Below are positions 18,418 to 26,977 of a stretch of 64,000 nucleotides of DNA, piece by piece. Within the stretch, counting starts at the first letter, position 1; each line of letters begins with the position of its first letter. The position numbers and the translations under genes are program-made. The stretch comes from CAWHNT01 sp963830775 (GTDB lineage Bacteria; Pseudomonadota; Alphaproteobacteria; Geminicoccales; Geminicoccaceae): NCBI GenBank assembly GCA_963830775.1, contig CAWHNT010000047.1, positions 124,001-188,000 on the forward strand, read 5' to 3'. The notes beneath the pieces were generated by a model. It was not told the DNA's origin. It did no database searches and saw only the letters and a list, made by a program, of their open reading frames with translations.

Positions 18418-19389
18418 TCAGACGCTGACGCCGCGGCCGAAGCGGCGCTCGAGCCGGGCCTGCACGAGCTCGAACACGGCCGACAGCAGCCAGTAGATGA
18501 CGGCCGCCGTGATCAGCATCTCCATGTACTTGAACTCGGCCCGGCCATAGTTGCGGGCGAGGTACATCAGCTCCCACACCCCCATGACCGAGACCAGCGA
18601 GCTGTCCTTCAGCATGGCGATGAACTGGTTGCCGGTGGGCGGGATGATCAGGCGCACGGCCTGGGGGAGGATGACGAGGCGCATGGTCTGACCGGGCGAG
18701 AGGCCCAGGGAGGATGCGCCGTCCCACTGCCCGCGCGGGATGCCCTGGATGCCGGCGCGGAAGATCTCGGCCATGTAGGCACCGTAGCAGAGCGAGAGGG
18801 CGATCATGCCCGCCGGGATGGCGCTGAGCACGAGGCCCAGCTGCGGCAGGCCAAGATAGATCAGCAGCACCTGGAGCAGGAGCGGGGTGCCGCGGAAGAA
18901 CGAGACGTAGAAGGTGGCGATGCCGAACGCCACGCCGCTGCGGCTGAGGCGGCTCAGGGCCGCCACGAGCGCCAGCGCGGTCGAGGCGGTGATCGAGACG
19001 GCACAGATGAACAAGGTGAGGACGGCACCCTGCAGGACCGCACCCTCGCCGCGGACGAAGCCGGCGAGCCCGGGCAGGCGGCTCAGGATGAAGCCGAGAT
19101 CGAGCCCGAAGCTGAGGAAGAAGAGGAGGAACAGGAGGCCGAGCTCGAGCCAGACGATCGGCACCTGGACGGCGAACGGCAGCCGGGCGAGAGCTGCGAG
19201 GTTGGCGGCAACGATCGCTGCCACCAGGGCGGCACCGATCAGGGCAGCCGGCCAGGCGGGCAGGTCGATGCCGAAGAGGTGCTGTCCGACCCCGGCCCAG
19301 TCCAGCGGCAGGACGAGGGCCGCCACCACGAGCAGGAGAAGGCCGCGCCGGACCTTCGGCTTTTCGAGCAGCTCGAGCGGGCCGGTCAC
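18418..19389 (-). CDS. Polar amino acid ABC transporter permease
   Basis: 323 residues with an unusually long N-terminal membrane extension (about 120 residues, three or four extra helices) ahead of the HisMQ-type core. The core has GAVLTLFICAVSITAS, FFRGTPLLLQVLLIY, and the EAA-like loop AGIQGIPRGQWDGASSLGLS. It imports an amino acid with the adjacent receptor. No ATP-binding gene lies nearby in this set, so it must borrow one from elsewhere in the genome. Confidence 0.9.
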   Translation of the reverse strand: MTGPLELLEKPKVRRGLLLLVVAALVLPLDWAGVGQHLFGIDLPAWPAALIGAALVAAIVAANLAALARLPFAVQVPIVWLELGLLFLLFFLSFGLDLGFILSRLPGLAGFVRGEGAVLQGAVLTLFICAVSITASTALALVAALSRLSRSGVAFGIATFYVSFFRGTPLLLQVLLIYLGLPQLGLVLSAIPAGMIALSLCYGAYMAEIFRAGIQGIPRGQWDGASSLGLSPGQTMRLVILPQAVRLIIPPTGNQFIAMLKDSSLVSVMGVWELMYLARNYGRAEFKYMEMLITAAVIYWLLSAVFELVQARLERRFGRGVSV

Positions 19390-19421
19390 GCCCGGCAGTC
19401 GCGGCGCCAGCGCCAGCCGGC

Positions 19422-20240
19422 TCAGCTCGTGAGGTCAGTGCCGTACCATTTCTGGGACAGGCGGGCGAGCGTGCCGTCGGCGTGCATCTCCTTGATGATC
19501 GAGGCGATCTTGAGGGTGAACTCGGGATCGCCCTTGTCGACAGCGACGGCCAGCGGCTCCTTGAACAAGGGCTCGCCGATGACCTTGAGGGGATAGCCGC
19601 GCCTGATCGCATCGAGGAGCGTCGGCAGGGCTGTGAAGGCGGCATCCAGGCGCACGCCGTCGCCGAGGCGAAGGTCGTCGAGGGCCAGGAGGTCGGTCTC
19701 GTAGGTCTGGATGGCAGCGCCGTCGATCACGAAGGTCGGTGCCGGCACGCCTTCCACGTCGATCTTGAGGTCCTTCTTCAGGTAGCTCTCGTAGGTGGTG
19801 GCCTGGCCGACGCCGATGCGCTTGCCGGAGGCGAGCCTGGGCTCGGCGATCGTGGTGTTGTCCTTGTGCACGGCCAGGGAAGCCGGCGTGAAATAGTAGA
19901 CGCCGGGGAAGTCGAGCACCTCGCGGCGCGGGGTGGTGGGGGTCATCGAGCCCACCGAAACGTCCCAGCGGCCGGCCCAGCGGCCGGCGGTGATCACGTC
20001 CCAGCCGGGGGTGACGAACTCGATCTTCACACCGAGACGGCGCGCGATCTCGGTGCCGACCTCGATGTCGAAGCCGACGAAGTGGTTGTTCTCGTCGAGC
20101 GAGGATTGCGGCGGGTACTCGGGGTCCGTCGACATCCGCAAGGTGCCGGAATCGGTCACCCGCTTCAGGGTCTCGCCGGCAAAGGCCGGAGCCGCGAGGC
20201 CGAGCAAGAAGACAAGCGCCAGCAGGCTGCGTCGCAGCAT
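19422..20240 (-). CDS. Amino acid ABC transporter substrate-binding protein
   Basis: 272 residues with a signal peptide (LLGLAAPAFAGE) and the type-II receptor motifs: GTLRMSTDPEYPPQS, then FVGFDIEVGTEIARRLG, and VSVGSMTPTTPRREVLDF. This is the solute-binding family 3 domain, typical of polar amino acid uptake. It starts the leftward set receptor - permease - aminotransferase. The 130-nt space to the divergent heparinase gene holds its promoter. Confidence 0.92.
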   Translation of the reverse strand: MLRRSLLALVFLLGLAAPAFAGETLKRVTDSGTLRMSTDPEYPPQSSLDENNHFVGFDIEVGTEIARRLGVKIEFVTPGWDVITAGRWAGRWDVSVGSMTPTTPRREVLDFPGVYYFTPASLAVHKDNTTIAEPRLASGKRIGVGQATTYESYLKKDLKIDVEGVPAPTFVIDGAAIQTYETDLLALDDLRLGDGVRLDAAFTALPTLLDAIRRGYPLKVIGEPLFKEPLAVAVDKGDPEFTLKIASIIKEMHADGTLARLSQKWYGTDLTS

Positions 20241-20370
20241 GCGATCCCTCCCGTATCAGGCTCCAGCGTCGAGGATAGTGGAGGGGCTGCTACACGCGCA
20301 ACGCCCTCTGCCCAGCCGAGACAGCTCCCGCCTCCTGTGGCAAGGTCCAGGCACAGCCGAGGGGATAGGA

Positions 20371-22068
20371 ATGGGTGCCGGAGCTTGGACGCGGGCGGCG
20401 AGGCTGGCGCACACGCTGCGCAACACGCCGCCGGGCCAGCTCCTGCGCCGGGCAGAGCTGCGGGTCCGGCTGCGGCTGGCACCGCGGGTGGCAGGAGTCG
20501 AGGGAGCGGCACCACCGCTGGCGACGGTCATGCCCACCTCGCCATTCACGCCACGGCCCGACCGGATCGTCCGCACGGCCGGGGGTTGGCGGCTGCTGCT
20601 GCCGTGGGGTGGCGTGACCTTCCCCGAGCCGCTCGCCTGGCAGCCGAGCGGTGCGGCGGCGCAGGACGCGGGCGAGCTCAATAACCTCCACTACATGGAT
20701 TATGCCGAGAGTCTCGACGACGCGGCGCTGGCGGCGTTCGTCACCTCCTGGATCGATGCCAACCCACTGGGTGCGCCGGGTGCGGTACGGTTTGCGTGGC
20801 GACCGTACAATCTCTCGCTGCGGGTGGCAGCCTGGGCGCGGGAGCTTGCCCGCCGCGGAGAGCGCCTGCCGCCGACAGTGCGGGAGCGGATGGCGGCCTC
20901 GCTGGCAGCACAGCTGCGCTTCCTGGCCGGCCATCTCGAGACCGACCTGCGCGGCAACCACCTGATCAAGAACCTGCGCGGGCTGCTCTGGGGCGGCGCT
21001 GTCTTCGCCGGGACGGAGGCGGATCGATGGCGTGACCTCGGCAGCCGGCTCCTGGCGCGCGAGCTGGACGAGCAGGTCCTGGCCGACGGCTGTCACTATG
21101 AGCGCTCGCCGGCCTACCAGTGCCAGGTGCTGGAGGACCTGATCGAGTGTCGGGCCGCCCTGCCGGAAGGCGAGCTGAGGCGGCGGCTGGACGATGCCCT
21201 GGCGCGGATGGTCCGCGCCTCCCTGCTCCTTGCTCATCCGGACGGGCTGGTCGCCGGCTTCAACGATGGCGGCCTCACCATGGCCCGGCCGCCGGCCGAG
21301 CTCGCCTCCGCCTTCGAGCGGCTCACCGGCCTGACCGTTACGGCACCCGACGGCCCGTTCGCCCTGCCCGAGGCCGGCTACTGGGGCCTGAAGGCCCCGG
21401 GCGAGCGCCTGGTGATCGACTGCGGACCGTTCAGCCCGGCCTACCTGCCGGGCCACGCGCACTGCGACATCCTCTCGCTCGAATGGTCGACCGGAGGCCG
21501 CCGCATCCTGGTCGACCAGGGCACCTACCAGTACGCCGCCGGCCCTCGCCGACGCGCATCCCGGAGCACGCTCCACCACAACACGGTCAGCGTCGCCGGG
21601 GCCGAGCAGAGCGACATCTACGGTGCGTTCCGGTGCGGCAGGCGGGCGCGCGCACAGCTCCTCGGATGGCACCCGGAAGGTGACAGCGTCAGGCTGTCGG
21701 GCACGCACGACGGGTTCGACAGGCTGCCCGGGCGGCCACGCCATAGCCGCGAGGTCGAGGCAGCCCCCGGCCGGCTCGTGATCCGCGACCGCGTCGAGGG
21801 CGGTGCCGGCCAGGAGGCGGTGAGCCGCCTGCTGCTCCACCCGGATTGCACGGTGGAGCTGGATGGGCAACGCGGCATCCTACGATGCGGATCGGTCGCA
21901 GTGACGATCGAGGCGGACGCCCCGCTGAAGGCGGAAGAAGCGGAGTGGTACCCCGACCTCTACGTAGCACGCCCCGCCGTGCGCCTGGTCCTTACCCTTC
22001 GCGCTGGCGGGCCGGCTGCGATGGTTCGCCTGTCGCGAGTGCCGTTGATGGAAGGAGAGCGGCATTGA
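20371..22068 (+). CDS. Heparinase II/III family polysaccharide lyase-like protein
   Basis: 565 residues from ATG 20371 (ribosome site GGGGATAGGA). The N-terminal alpha-helical part has ETDLRGNHLIKNLRGLLWGG and DGCHYERSPAYQCQ, and the C-terminal beta-sandwich begins GHAHCDILSLEWS and DQGTYQYAAG, all typical of the heparinase II/III family and related uronate-containing polymer lyases. No clear signal peptide, so it may be a cytoplasmic member associated with polysaccharide synthesis or turnover in alphaproteobacteria. Substrate unknown. It faces the divergent amino acid transporter genes. Confidence 0.85.
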   Translation: MGAGAWTRAARLAHTLRNTPPGQLLRRAELRVRLRLAPRVAGVEGAAPPLATVMPTSPFTPRPDRIVRTAGGWRLLLPWGGVTFPEPLAWQPSGAAAQDAGELNNLHYMDYAESLDDAALAAFVTSWIDANPLGAPGAVRFAWRPYNLSLRVAAWARELARRGERLPPTVRERMAASLAAQLRFLAGHLETDLRGNHLIKNLRGLLWGGAVFAGTEADRWRDLGSRLLARELDEQVLADGCHYERSPAYQCQVLEDLIECRAALPEGELRRRLDDALARMVRASLLLAHPDGLVAGFNDGGLTMARPPAELASAFERLTGLTVTAPDGPFALPEAGYWGLKAPGERLVIDCGPFSPAYLPGHAHCDILSLEWSTGGRRILVDQGTYQYAAGPRRRASRSTLHHNTVSVAGAEQSDIYGAFRCGRRARAQLLGWHPEGDSVRLSGTHDGFDRLPGRPRHSREVEAAPGRLVIRDRVEGGAGQEAVSRLLLHPDCTVELDGQRGILRCGSVAVTIEADAPLKAEEAEWYPDLYVARPAVRLVLTLRAGGPAAMVRLSRVPLMEGERH

Positions 22069-22181
22069 GTGACGACCCCGACAGCGTTGTTCGTCATGGT
22101 CTGGTAGCCGTCCGCGCTCTCGCGCGGTCGGGTGCAAGCGACCATATCCGGTGCCGGATTGACACCACCTTGGTGCTGGGA

Positions 22182-22344
22182 ATGCTGATCGACGGCCGAG
22201 CATCAGCGCACGATCGGGTTGGCCGATGACGGGCTCACTGTCCGCACCCTCGACCAGCGCCTGTTGCCGCACGAGCTGGTGTGGGCGGAGCTGCGGTCGC
22301 TCGAGGACGCGTCCGAGAAGGGCCCGAGGCGCCTATTTCCATGA
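22182..22344 (+). pseudogene. mtnA: Remnant of the N-terminus of MtnA
   Basis: ATG 22182 begins MLIDG; removing one base near 22198 continues as EHQRTIGLADDGLTVRTLDQ followed by RLLPHELVWAELRSLEDAS. This matches the start of S-methyl-5-thioribose-1-phosphate isomerase (IDQ-LPH-ELRTLEDV pattern). The family then needs AI--MVVRGAPAIG, which is absent: the frame ends after about 54 codons at a TGA overlapping the rarA ATG. The remaining 300 residues of the enzyme are missing, so this is a truncated remnant, not only a frameshift. Confidence 0.55.
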
Positions 22345-23660
22345 CCGATCTGTTTGCGCAAACGCCGCCGGAACTGCCCAGCGCCGCGCGCGACCGGCCC
22401 CTTGCCGATCTGCTGCGGCCGACGGAGCTGGGCCAGCTTGTGGGCCAGGAGCACCTGCTGGCGGCCGAGGCGCCGCTGGCGCGGATGCTGGCGCGGCGGC
22501 GGCTGGCCTCGCTGATCCTGTGGGGGCCGCCGGGCTGCGGGAAGACCACGCTTGCCCGGCTGCTGGCGCGTGAGGTGGATGAGCCGCTGCTGGCGCTCTC
22601 GGCGGTGATGGCCGGGGTCGCCGACCTGCGCAAGAGCTACGATGAGGCGCGCCGGCTGCGGGCGCGCGGGCGGCGGCCGCTGCTGTTCATCGACGAGATC
22701 CACCGCTTCAACCGCACCCAGCAGGACGGGCTGCTGCACGAGGTCGAGGACGGCACGGTAGCACTGATCGGGGCCACGACCGAGAATCCCTCGTTCGCGC
22801 TCACGGGTGCTCTGGTCTCGCGCTGCCACGTGCTGGTGCTGGAGCGGCTGGGGACGGAAGCGCTGGGTTCCCTGCTCGGGCGGGCGGAGGAGCATCTCGG
22901 GCACGGGCTGCCGCTGGACGAGGGGGCACGGCTTCGCCTCTTGGAGCAGGCCGACGGCGACGGGCGCTTTCTCCTCAACATGGTGGAGGCGCTGTCGGAC
23001 CTGCCGTCCGAGCCCGTGCTCGATGCCGAGGCGCTGGGGCGGCATCTGCAGCGCCGGCTGCCGCTCTACGATCGGGCGCAGGAGGCGCACTACAACCTGA
23101 TCAGCGCGCTCCACAAGTCGGTGCGCGGCAGCGACCCGGATGCGGCCCTCTACTGGTTCGGCCGGATGCTGCAGGGCGGGGAGGATCCGCGCTACGTCTC
23201 CAGGCGGCTGGTGCGGATGGCGGTCGAGGATATCGGCCTTGCCGACCCGCAGGCGCTTCTCCTCGCCCGGGCAGCGGCCGAGACCTACGAGCAGCTGGGC
23301 TCGCCGGAGGGGGAGCTGGCGCTGGCGCAGACGGTGATCTATCTGGCGCTGGCGCCGAAATCGAACGCGGCCTACACGGCCTTCGGTGCCGCCAGCCGCT
23401 CGGCCAAGGCGAACGGCTCGCTGATGCCGCCGCTCCACATCCGGAATGCCCCGACCAAGCTCATGAAGAAGCTCGGCTACGGCCGCGACTATGCCTACGA
23501 CCACGATGCGGAGGAGCGCTTCTCCGGCCAGAACTACTTCCCCGAGGGCATGGCGCGCGAGCGCTACTACCAGCCGACCGGCGAGGGCGAGGAGGCCAAG
23601 CTCGGCCGCCGGCTGGAGCGGCTGGAGGCACTGCGGAAGAAGCGGGGGGAGGAGCAGTGA
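22341..23660 (+). CDS. rarA: Replication-associated recombination protein A (AAA ATPase)
   Basis: 439 residues. Walker A WGPPGCGKTTLARLLA is near residue 60, Walker B LLFIDEIHRFNRTQQD near 115, followed by ATTENPSFAL sensor 1, and the C-terminal tetramerisation part has KSVRGSDPDAALYW and QNYFPEGM. The protein (also called MgsA/RarA, WRNIP1-like) acts at stalled replication forks. ATG at 22341 overlaps the stop of the mtnA remnant. The rluC start overlaps its stop at 23657-23660. Confidence 0.96.
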   Translation: MTDLFAQTPPELPSAARDRPLADLLRPTELGQLVGQEHLLAAEAPLARMLARRRLASLILWGPPGCGKTTLARLLAREVDEPLLALSAVMAGVADLRKSYDEARRLRARGRRPLLFIDEIHRFNRTQQDGLLHEVEDGTVALIGATTENPSFALTGALVSRCHVLVLERLGTEALGSLLGRAEEHLGHGLPLDEGARLRLLEQADGDGRFLLNMVEALSDLPSEPVLDAEALGRHLQRRLPLYDRAQEAHYNLISALHKSVRGSDPDAALYWFGRMLQGGEDPRYVSRRLVRMAVEDIGLADPQALLLARAAAETYEQLGSPEGELALAQTVIYLALAPKSNAAYTAFGAASRSAKANGSLMPPLHIRNAPTKLMKKLGYGRDYAYDHDAEERFSGQNYFPEGMARERYYQPTGEGEEAKLGRRLERLEALRKKRGEEQ

Positions 23661-24644
23661 GCGGGGTCCGGCAGGAGGCGGTGGCCGCGGCGGAGGAGGG
23701 CTGGCGCTTCGACCGTTGGGTCCGGCACCGTTTTCCGGGCCTGCCGCACGGCACGCTGCAGAAGCTCCTGCGGACGGGCCAGTTCCGGGTCGACGGCAAG
23801 CGGGTCGAGGCTGGCGACCGGGTGGCCTCGGGCCAGACCGTGCGCGTGCCGCCGCTGCCGCCGGCCCAGCCGGTGGCGGCGAGAGCCTTCGGTGCGGCCG
23901 GAGGACGAGCGGCTGATCCGCTCGCTGGTGATCCACGAGGATGCGCGGCTCCTGGCGTTGAACAAGCCCGCGGGCCTGGCGGTCCAGGGCGGGACCGGCA
24001 CGACCCGGCATGTCGACGGCATGCTGGACGCGCTGGCCAAGAAGGGCGAGCGCCCCCGGCTCGTGCATCGGCTCGACCGCGACACGAGCGGCTTGCTGGT
24101 GCTCGCGCGAAGTGGGGCCGCCGCCAAGGAGCTGATGCACGCCTTCCAGCAGCATCGGGTGCGCAAGCTCTACTGGGCGATCCTGCTGAAAGGGCCCGAG
24201 CGCGACGAGGGCATCATCGACCTGCCGCTCGCCAAGCGGGGCGGGGCAGGGGCCGAGCGCATGACCGTCACCGACGACGAGGAGGCTGACGGGCGCTGGG
24301 CCCGGACGGCGTTCCGGGTCCTGGCGCGGGCCGGCAAGGTCGCCGCCTGGACCGCCCTGGTGCCGCTCACCGGCCGCACGCACCAGCTTCGTGCCCACTG
24401 TGCCGCAATCGGGGCGCCGATCCTGGGCGACGGCAAGTATGGCGGCAAGGCCGTGCATCTGGCCGAAGCGCCCAAGGGGCTGATGCTGCACGCCCGCGAG
24501 CTGGAGCTGCCGCAGGCGAAGGGCAGGCCGCTGCGGCTCGCAGCCGAGCCGCCGCGTTACTTCCAGCAGGCGCTGGGCTGGCTCGGGATTGATGGCGGCA
24601 ATCCGGCCGGCGCCTCCTTGCGCGACTGGCCCATCCAGGGCTGA
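23657..24644 (+). pseudogene. rluC: RluC-family rRNA pseudouridine synthase, one frameshift
   Basis: About 328 residues after removing one base near 23900. The first frame gives an S4 RNA-binding domain (RFDRWVRHRFPGLPHGTLQKLL). The second frame gives the catalytic domain with LLALNKPAGLAVQGG, the catalytic aspartate in HRLDRDTSGLLVLAR and the TGRTHQLRAH motif. It modifies uridines of 23S rRNA. Start overlaps rarA by 4 nt. The gene is conserved and usually non-redundant, so the shift is more likely an error in the sequence than true loss. Confidence 0.88.
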
Positions 24645-24721
24645 CCGCCGCGCAGCCGGCCGGCCGGACACTTGGCTGCAAGATATCGAACGGTCAAACT
24701 GGCAAGTTAATCCTGTAGTTT

Positions 24722-24746
24722 GGAACTCCCCCCGAGTCGAGCAGTT
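24722..24746 (+). promoter_or_regulatory. EcfG-type general stress sigma factor promoter (putative)
   Basis: GGAAC at 24722-24726 and GTT at 24744-24746 are separated by 17 nt, which fits the alphaproteobacterial general stress consensus GGAAC-N16/17-cGTT (last spacer base is a instead of c). It lies 30 nt before the first YsnF-like gene. This agrees with the stress annotation of the downstream genes. Confidence 0.6.
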
Positions 24747-24775
24747 CTCGCTCGCAAGCTCGGGAGCCTTGGTCA

Positions 24776-25222
24776 ATGACAGGAAACGAGCGCACGGAGA
24801 CAATCGAGCTCAAAGAGGAGGAGCTCGAGGTCTCCAAGCGCGAAGTAGAACGTGGCCGCGTCGTCGTCCGTACCCGGATCGAGGAGCGGGAAGAGCTTGC
24901 CGAAGCCGCCTTGCTTCAGCAGGAGGTGGAGGTCGAGCGAGTCCCGCGCGATGTTGTCGTCGAGGCCATGCCGGACGTGCGGGAGGTTGACGGCGTCCTG
25001 ATTGTTCCCGTCGTCGAGGAGAGGCTGGTCGTCACTACCGAGCTCGTCCTCAAGGAAGAAATAAGAATCACCAAGAAGAGCCGCACGGAGATCGTTCGCG
25101 AGCCGGTGCGGCTCCGCTCGGAGCGGGTGGAAATCGAGCGGCTGCAAGGCCGTAACCTTAATGACTCCAGTATCGAGGAAAGGAACGCCAATGGCCGACC
25201 GAACCATGACGGCGATGTATGA
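24776..25222 (+). CDS. YsnF/AvaK-type stress protein (DUF2382), short form
   Basis: 148 residues, almost entirely one DUF2382 domain rich in Glu, Arg and Val: LKEEELEVSKREVERGRVVV, then VEVERVPRDVVVEAMPDVRE and VVVTTELVLKEEIRITKKS read as VV-TELVLKEEIRI. Family members are induced in general stress responses, but their activity is unknown. It lies 30 nt after an EcfG-like promoter. Its 3' end overlaps the start of the next DUF2382 gene by 32 nt, suggesting coupling. Confidence 0.85.
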   Translation: MTGNERTETIELKEEELEVSKREVERGRVVVRTRIEEREELAEAALLQQEVEVERVPRDVVVEAMPDVREVDGVLIVPVVEERLVVTTELVLKEEIRITKKSRTEIVREPVRLRSERVEIERLQGRNLNDSSIEERNANGRPNHDGDV

Positions 25223-26288
25223 CACCAAGGGTGCGGCCGAGAGCGCACGCGACGAGCTCGTCGCGCTCGGTATCCCGAGTGCGAACATCTCCATCCGGGG
25301 CACCGAGGGCGGTACCACGACGAGCACGACAAGTTCAGCGACAGAGGACAAGGGCTTTCTCGACAGCCTCGCCGACTTCTTTTTTCCGGACGAGGATCGG
25401 CACACCTATGCCGAGGGCATCCGGCGCGGCGGGTTCCTGCTGAGCGCCAGGGTGCCGGACGGCCTGGAGGATCAGGCCACCGACGTGCTGGAGCGCTACG
25501 ATCCGGCCGACATCGACGAGCGTGCCGAGAGCTGGCGGCAGACGGGGTGGGCCGGCTACCAGAGCGCCGGCACCGGTGCGGTCGGCACCTCCGGCAGGAC
25601 CTCCCAGGCCTACACGGAGGGGAGCAGCCTGGTCGCCGACGATGACAGCACCTCCGGCACGACGGGAGCCGGTTATCGGGCCGCCTACGGCGAGAGCACG
25701 TCGACGGGCACGCGCGACTACGGCACCGCTGGATCCGGCCGCTCGTTCGGCGATCGCGCCAGTGACGCCGCCGGCGACGCTGCCGAGGCGGTCGGCCTGA
25801 AGAACGAGGACTATGACGAGCAGCGTCGTGGCTCCACGACGGCCGGTACGGGGTTGGGCCTTGGGGCCGCATCCGTCCGGACCGGCCGCGACGAGGACGT
25901 GGTCGAGCGTGCCGAGGAGGAGCTGCGCGTCGGCAAGCGCGAGGTCGGCCGCGGCGGCGTGCGGGTACGGAGCTACGTGACCGAGCGCCCGGTCGAGGAG
26001 CAGGTGAGCCTGCGCGAGGAGCGGGTGGAGGTCGAGCGCCGGCCTGTCGACCGTCCGGTGCAGCCGGGCGATGCCGTGTTCCAGGAGCGGGAGATCTCGG
26101 CCACCGAGCGCGGTGAGGAAGCCGTCATCGACAAGCAGGCGCGGGTGGTCGAGGAGATCGGGATCCGCAAGGACGTGGATACCAGGACCGAGACCGTGCG
26201 CGACACGGTGCGCAAGCAGGAAGTCGAGGTCGAGGACACCCGGACAGGTGCCGAGCGCTTGACCGGCAATGTGCGCGATCGCGTCTGA
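25191..26288 (+). CDS. YsnF/AvaK-type stress protein, long form with DUF2382
   Basis: 365 residues from ATG 25191, behind the GAGGAAAGGAA ribosome site. The N-terminus (TMTAMYDTKGAAESARDELV) is a general stress-like (GsiB/YflT-type) domain. A low-complexity Ser/Thr/Gly linker spans about residues 130-230, and the C-terminal DUF2382 domain has EEELRVGKREVGRGGVRVRS and QVSLREERVEVERRPVD. Together with the preceding shorter paralogue it forms a tandem pair, expressed from the EcfG-like promoter at 24722. Confidence 0.9.
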   Translation: MADRTMTAMYDTKGAAESARDELVALGIPSANISIRGTEGGTTTSTTSSATEDKGFLDSLADFFFPDEDRHTYAEGIRRGGFLLSARVPDGLEDQATDVLERYDPADIDERAESWRQTGWAGYQSAGTGAVGTSGRTSQAYTEGSSLVADDDSTSGTTGAGYRAAYGESTSTGTRDYGTAGSGRSFGDRASDAAGDAAEAVGLKNEDYDEQRRGSTTAGTGLGLGAASVRTGRDEDVVERAEEELRVGKREVGRGGVRVRSYVTERPVEEQVSLREERVEVERRPVDRPVQPGDAVFQEREISATERGEEAVIDKQARVVEEIGIRKDVDTRTETVRDTVRKQEVEVEDTRTGAERLTGNVRDRV

Positions 26289-26312
26289 TCCACGTCTCGC
26301 TTGATCAGAGCA

Positions 26313-26342
26313 CCGGCGCCCCGGCTTCGGCCGGGGCGCCGG
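26313..26342 (+). terminator. UUCG-loop hairpin after the YsnF pair
   Basis: A 13-bp perfect stem, ccggcgccccggc with its complement, around a TTCG tetraloop, 25 nt after the stop at 26288. No T run follows. It probably ends the stress operon. Confidence 0.7.
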
Positions 26343-26429
26343 CCTGATTCAGAATGCACGGTTGAGCGTGCCGAGATCGTCACCACATGCAGGTGACAAT
26401 ATTCCCGTCATTCAGTGGAGAATTCCTTG

Positions 26430-26639
26430 ATGAAGAACCCCTTCCTGAGCTTCTGGTTGAGTGGAGCCAATGCCGCCGCCAGTGCCGGCCGTGGCTTCTG
26501 GGCTGCCGAAATGCAGCGCCAGCAGACCGCGATGATGAACGAGATGATGAAGCAGACGATGCGCTTCTGGTCGGGCGCATGGATGGTGCCGGGCATGCAG
26601 AGCCGGACCGTCTCACCGCGCAGCTCCAAGCGGTCCTGA
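26430..26639 (+). CDS. Small protein of unknown function, 69 residues
   Basis: ATG 26430 follows AGTGGAG at good spacing (GTG 26415 is the alternative). The product is MKNPFLSFWLSGANAAASAG and then a Met- and Gln-rich helix with RQQTAMMNEMMKQTMRFWSG. It looks like an amphipathic helix with no signal peptide, similar in feel to small phasin-like proteins, but I cannot name a family. It lies downstream of the YsnF operon and before a hairpin at 26704-26727. Confidence 0.55.
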   Translation: MKNPFLSFWLSGANAAASAGRGFWAAEMQRQQTAMMNEMMKQTMRFWSGAWMVPGMQSRTVSPRSSKRS

Positions 26640-26703
26640 GACGCTAGCCCGAGTGGTTTTGACCTAGCGCAAGGCGGATCGGACCCCCGCAGCCCAGAGT
26701 GGC

Positions 26704-26727
26704 CGAGCCACCCTCCGGGGTGGCTCG
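26704..26727. terminator. Hairpin between two small genes
   Basis: cgagccacc and its complement form a 9-bp stem with a 6-nt loop about 65 nt after the 69-residue gene. It may end that transcript or be in the leader of the following small secreted-protein gene. Confidence 0.4.
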
Positions 26728-26743
26728 TGGGGGGAGACGATCA

Positions 26744-26970
26744 ATGCTTGTGTTACGATTGCTGGTCGGTGCCATGGCCGCCGTGACGGGTCTGGTGCTG
26801 GCGACACCGCGCGCGTGAACGGCGACAGCGAGAAGGACCTCGTCTTCTATTTCCGGCCGAATCAGACCGGTCTGGTCGCCGGCGACACGAAGCTCGGGGT
26901 GACCGCCCAGACCCCGGCAGCGGCGGAGTTCGGCGGCGTCGACACCATACGGACCAGCGGCTGCGGCTGA
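26744..26970 (+). pseudogene. Small secreted protein with a frameshift
   Basis: ATG 26744 follows a GGGGAGAC ribosome site and encodes a signal peptide (MLVLRLLVGAMAAVTGLVLA) that hits a stop at 26816. The frame one base on continues as TARVNGDSEKDLVFYFRPNQ and ends at 26970 with almost only G/C third positions, which supports coding. One base missing near 26803 would join them into a secreted protein of about 75 residues. The family is unknown. Confidence 0.4.
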
Positions 26971-26977
26971 TCCGGCC

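Noticed and set aside
22203..24803. Open frame of 866 codons on the minus strand opposite rarA and rluC
   Set aside because: It covers two clear genes on the other strand and lacks any recognisable domain.
26744..26818. Stop codon in the small secreted protein read as a selenocysteine UGA
   Set aside because: The continuation in the same frame is not protein-like; the coding-like part is one frame away, so a missing base explains it better.
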